NCBI RefSeq assembly: GCF_032854445.1
Contig: NC_088303.1
Coordinates: 8,751,501-8,815,500, forward strand
Direction: 5' to 3'
DNA length: 64,000 bases
Source: Liolophura sinensis
Lineage: Eukaryota > Mollusca > Polyplacophora > Chitonida > Chitonidae
Positions 62,435 through 64,000 of the stretch are shown here, piece after piece. The position numbers and the translations under genes were made by a program. Every line of letters begins with the position of its first letter. The first letter of the stretch is position 1. A model generated the notes under the pieces. It ran no database searches and was not told where the DNA came from. It worked only from the letters and a program-made list of their open reading frames with translations.

Positions 62435-63987
62435 ACTAGAATGGATCTGCGAATAGCAGATCCTAGGCCGGGATCCCGGATCGGATCGATGACGTTTTCC
62501 CCTTCATGTTCTGTGTTCGAAGGACACATGTTCCACATACACGGCTTTGAAAGTTTCCATGCGACCTTACACCGTTTGTCACTGAGGCAGTCGGCCGGTC
62601 ATTTGCATTCCCTCGAATAGATAGGCGACCTTGATGATGCTACGCTATGCCCAGTGAAAAACGGTCGTTCCTCGACAGATTTAGCCCGCTATTTGTAAGA
62701 AATAAGGCAAAAACACGACCAGTGTAACAGCAGGTTTGTACATTCACATCTCAATCCACGACATGCCATGCACAGACTCACTGCTCCACTGATAGCTCGG
62801 CCATCGTTGGAAAGTCAGCACTTGCACCAGTTCACGTGTCCATATCTGTTAATCACCCTGGCCTGTTTAACGTATAGTAAAGAGCACGAGGTCTGCGGCA
62901 AAACAAAGCTAACTTTTACAGGTCCACGTTGTTTGCTGTTGTAGTTAGATCTCTACGCCTTCTAATAGAGTACTCGAGTTAGATGGGAACTGGAACCAAT
63001 GTCATCCTGAACCTGTTTCGGAAGATCACGGACAGTGTAGCCGAAAGCATCAGGTCAAATACTACAAACCCAGTCCAGTCCCCATCTAACTCCATGTTAA
63101 AGCAATAGAAATCCCACCTTTTTCTAAACAAAAACCGGTGTTGTGATTTAAACGCTTGTAGCGAAAAAACTATTTATCGGAGCTCAAATCCGTTGACGAA
63201 TGCTCGAAAGAGCATGTCTTGGGCTACAATTTCGTGCAGGTTGCACATTTCTAGCTGCCATAGTTCTCGAGTTACAGGTAATTGAAGTTACGTAACTTTT
63301 TTGAGTTTTTTGCTTATATCTCAAAAAGTTACACAGATATGCAAAAAATACATGCAGATTCGGAATCAGCAGCTCAAGATACATCAGAATCCAGAACTTT
63401 TGAACTTTGAGATGAAACTTTTTGTGACGTCACAAATTCGACCAATGGCGATACTTCCAGAGTTTTGACCGGAAGTGAACCATTTTCGCAAACTTTAAAG
63501 AACTCGTGACCTACTAGCTGTATGTCAAATTTGAAAACGATCGGTTCAGTGGTTCTTGAGAAGAAGATTTTTAAAGATTTTACACAAAATCCAATATGGC
63601 GGCCGAACCACGTGACATAGCAAAAAAGTTGAGAATTTGTCCCGAGGTATTTAACGCCAGAATATGTGTGCAAAATTTCAGACCTGTATGTTGAACGGTG
63701 AAAAAGTTTCCATGCGAACAATGTCGGTGAAAAAAAAATAATAATAATAATAATAATAATAATAAGAAAAAACAGAACGATTACAATAGGGATCCCGTTC
63801 GGGAGAACGGGATCCCTAATAATAATAATAAGAAAAAACAGAACAATAACAAAAGGGATCCCGTTCGGGAGAACGGGATCCCTAAAAACAGAACAATAAG
63901 AATAGGGATCCCGTTCGGGAGAACGGGATCCCTAAAAACAGAACAATAACAAAAGGGATCCCGTTCGGGAGAACGGGATCCCTAATA
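62435..63987. repeat. Array unit 21 with four hairpin cassettes
   Basis: Tail class A. Hairpins at 63787-63818, 63854-63883, 63903-63934 and 63954-63983. Longest unit in the window (1553 bp). Confidence 0.95.
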
Positions 63988-64000
63988 ACTAGAATGGATC
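63988..64000. repeat. Array unit 22, first bases only
   Basis: The head motif actagaatggatc begins the next unit and is cut by the end of the window, so the array is longer than 28 kb. Confidence 0.9.

Larger units (their letters stand above)
35998..64000. repeat. Satellite array of a 1.3 kb unit, 21 units plus a partial 22nd
   Basis: The head motif actagaatggatctgcgaa recurs at 35998, 36807, 38175, 39491, 40796, 42113, 43432, 44875, 46181, 47512, 48958, 50191, 51579, (53036, head damaged), 54322, 55813, 57132, 58443, 59768, 61117, 62435 and 63988. All units have the same orientation. Basic length is about 1305-1330 bp; longer units carry added hairpin cassettes and shorter ones have deletions. 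Each unit consists of a palindromic head, an upstream half ending near the tcatcctacaaccgtttcgg motif, a promoter-motif cluster, one of three tails, poly(A) and (TAA)n. The array continues past the window. Confidence 0.98.

Noticed and set aside
35998-64000. Idea that the array is rDNA, histone or snRNA genes, a hammerhead-ribozyme satellite, or a CRISPR-like array
   Set aside because: No rRNA, histone or snRNA sequence, no CTGATGA...GAAA core in the unit, and the units are 1.3 kb long without spacer-repeat structure.

Overview
This is eukaryotic DNA. It is A+T-rich and intron-rich, with only four short coding exons that I can support by splice sites and reading-frame continuity, and it is dominated by repeats. 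The tRNA-derived SINEs with a conserved tail, the many minisatellites and the gene structure suggest an invertebrate, most likely a mollusc or another lophotrochozoan. That assignment is an inference from repeat style; no marker gene is present.

Layout. Positions 1-27467 hold no gene I recognise. They carry minisatellites of 15, 24, 32 and 65 bp, a 140 bp duplication, two reverse-strand SINE copies (one split open by an expanded minisatellite), and a complete but dead mariner-type element at 23659-24888 with TA target duplication, inverted ends and a broken DD37D-like transposase. Positions 27468-32525 hold four minus-strand exons of one coiled-coil gene, read in the order 32525 to 27468. Phases match across all three introns and the protein resembles the C-terminal half of the centrosomal protein LRRCC1. 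A 30 bp minisatellite and a SINE lie in its introns. Positions 32526-35997 hold a 45 bp triplicate and an almost intact plus-strand SINE.

Positions 35998-64000 are one uninterrupted head-to-tail array of a unit of about 1.3 kb: 21 units plus the first bases of a 22nd, running off the window. Each unit opens with a palindromic, GATC-rich head starting at CTAG. Each carries a roughly 195 bp cluster of exact or near-exact housekeeping promoter motifs (CRE, CCAAT, ETS, YY1, CACGTG E-box). Each ends in one of three alternative tails followed by poly(A) and a (TAA)n microsatellite. At seven junctions a further hairpin cassette of about 51 bp is inserted in one to four copies. The array starts exactly at the unit terminus, and on the minus strand that terminus looks like a Helitron 3' end (hairpin, short spacer, CTAG, then T). 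This points to a satellite built from a mobile element. The array is the most interesting part of the window.

No RNA gene, CRISPR array, operon or bacterial feature was seen. Reading frames inside the 1.3 kb units recur from unit to unit but look like by-products of the repeat rather than genes.
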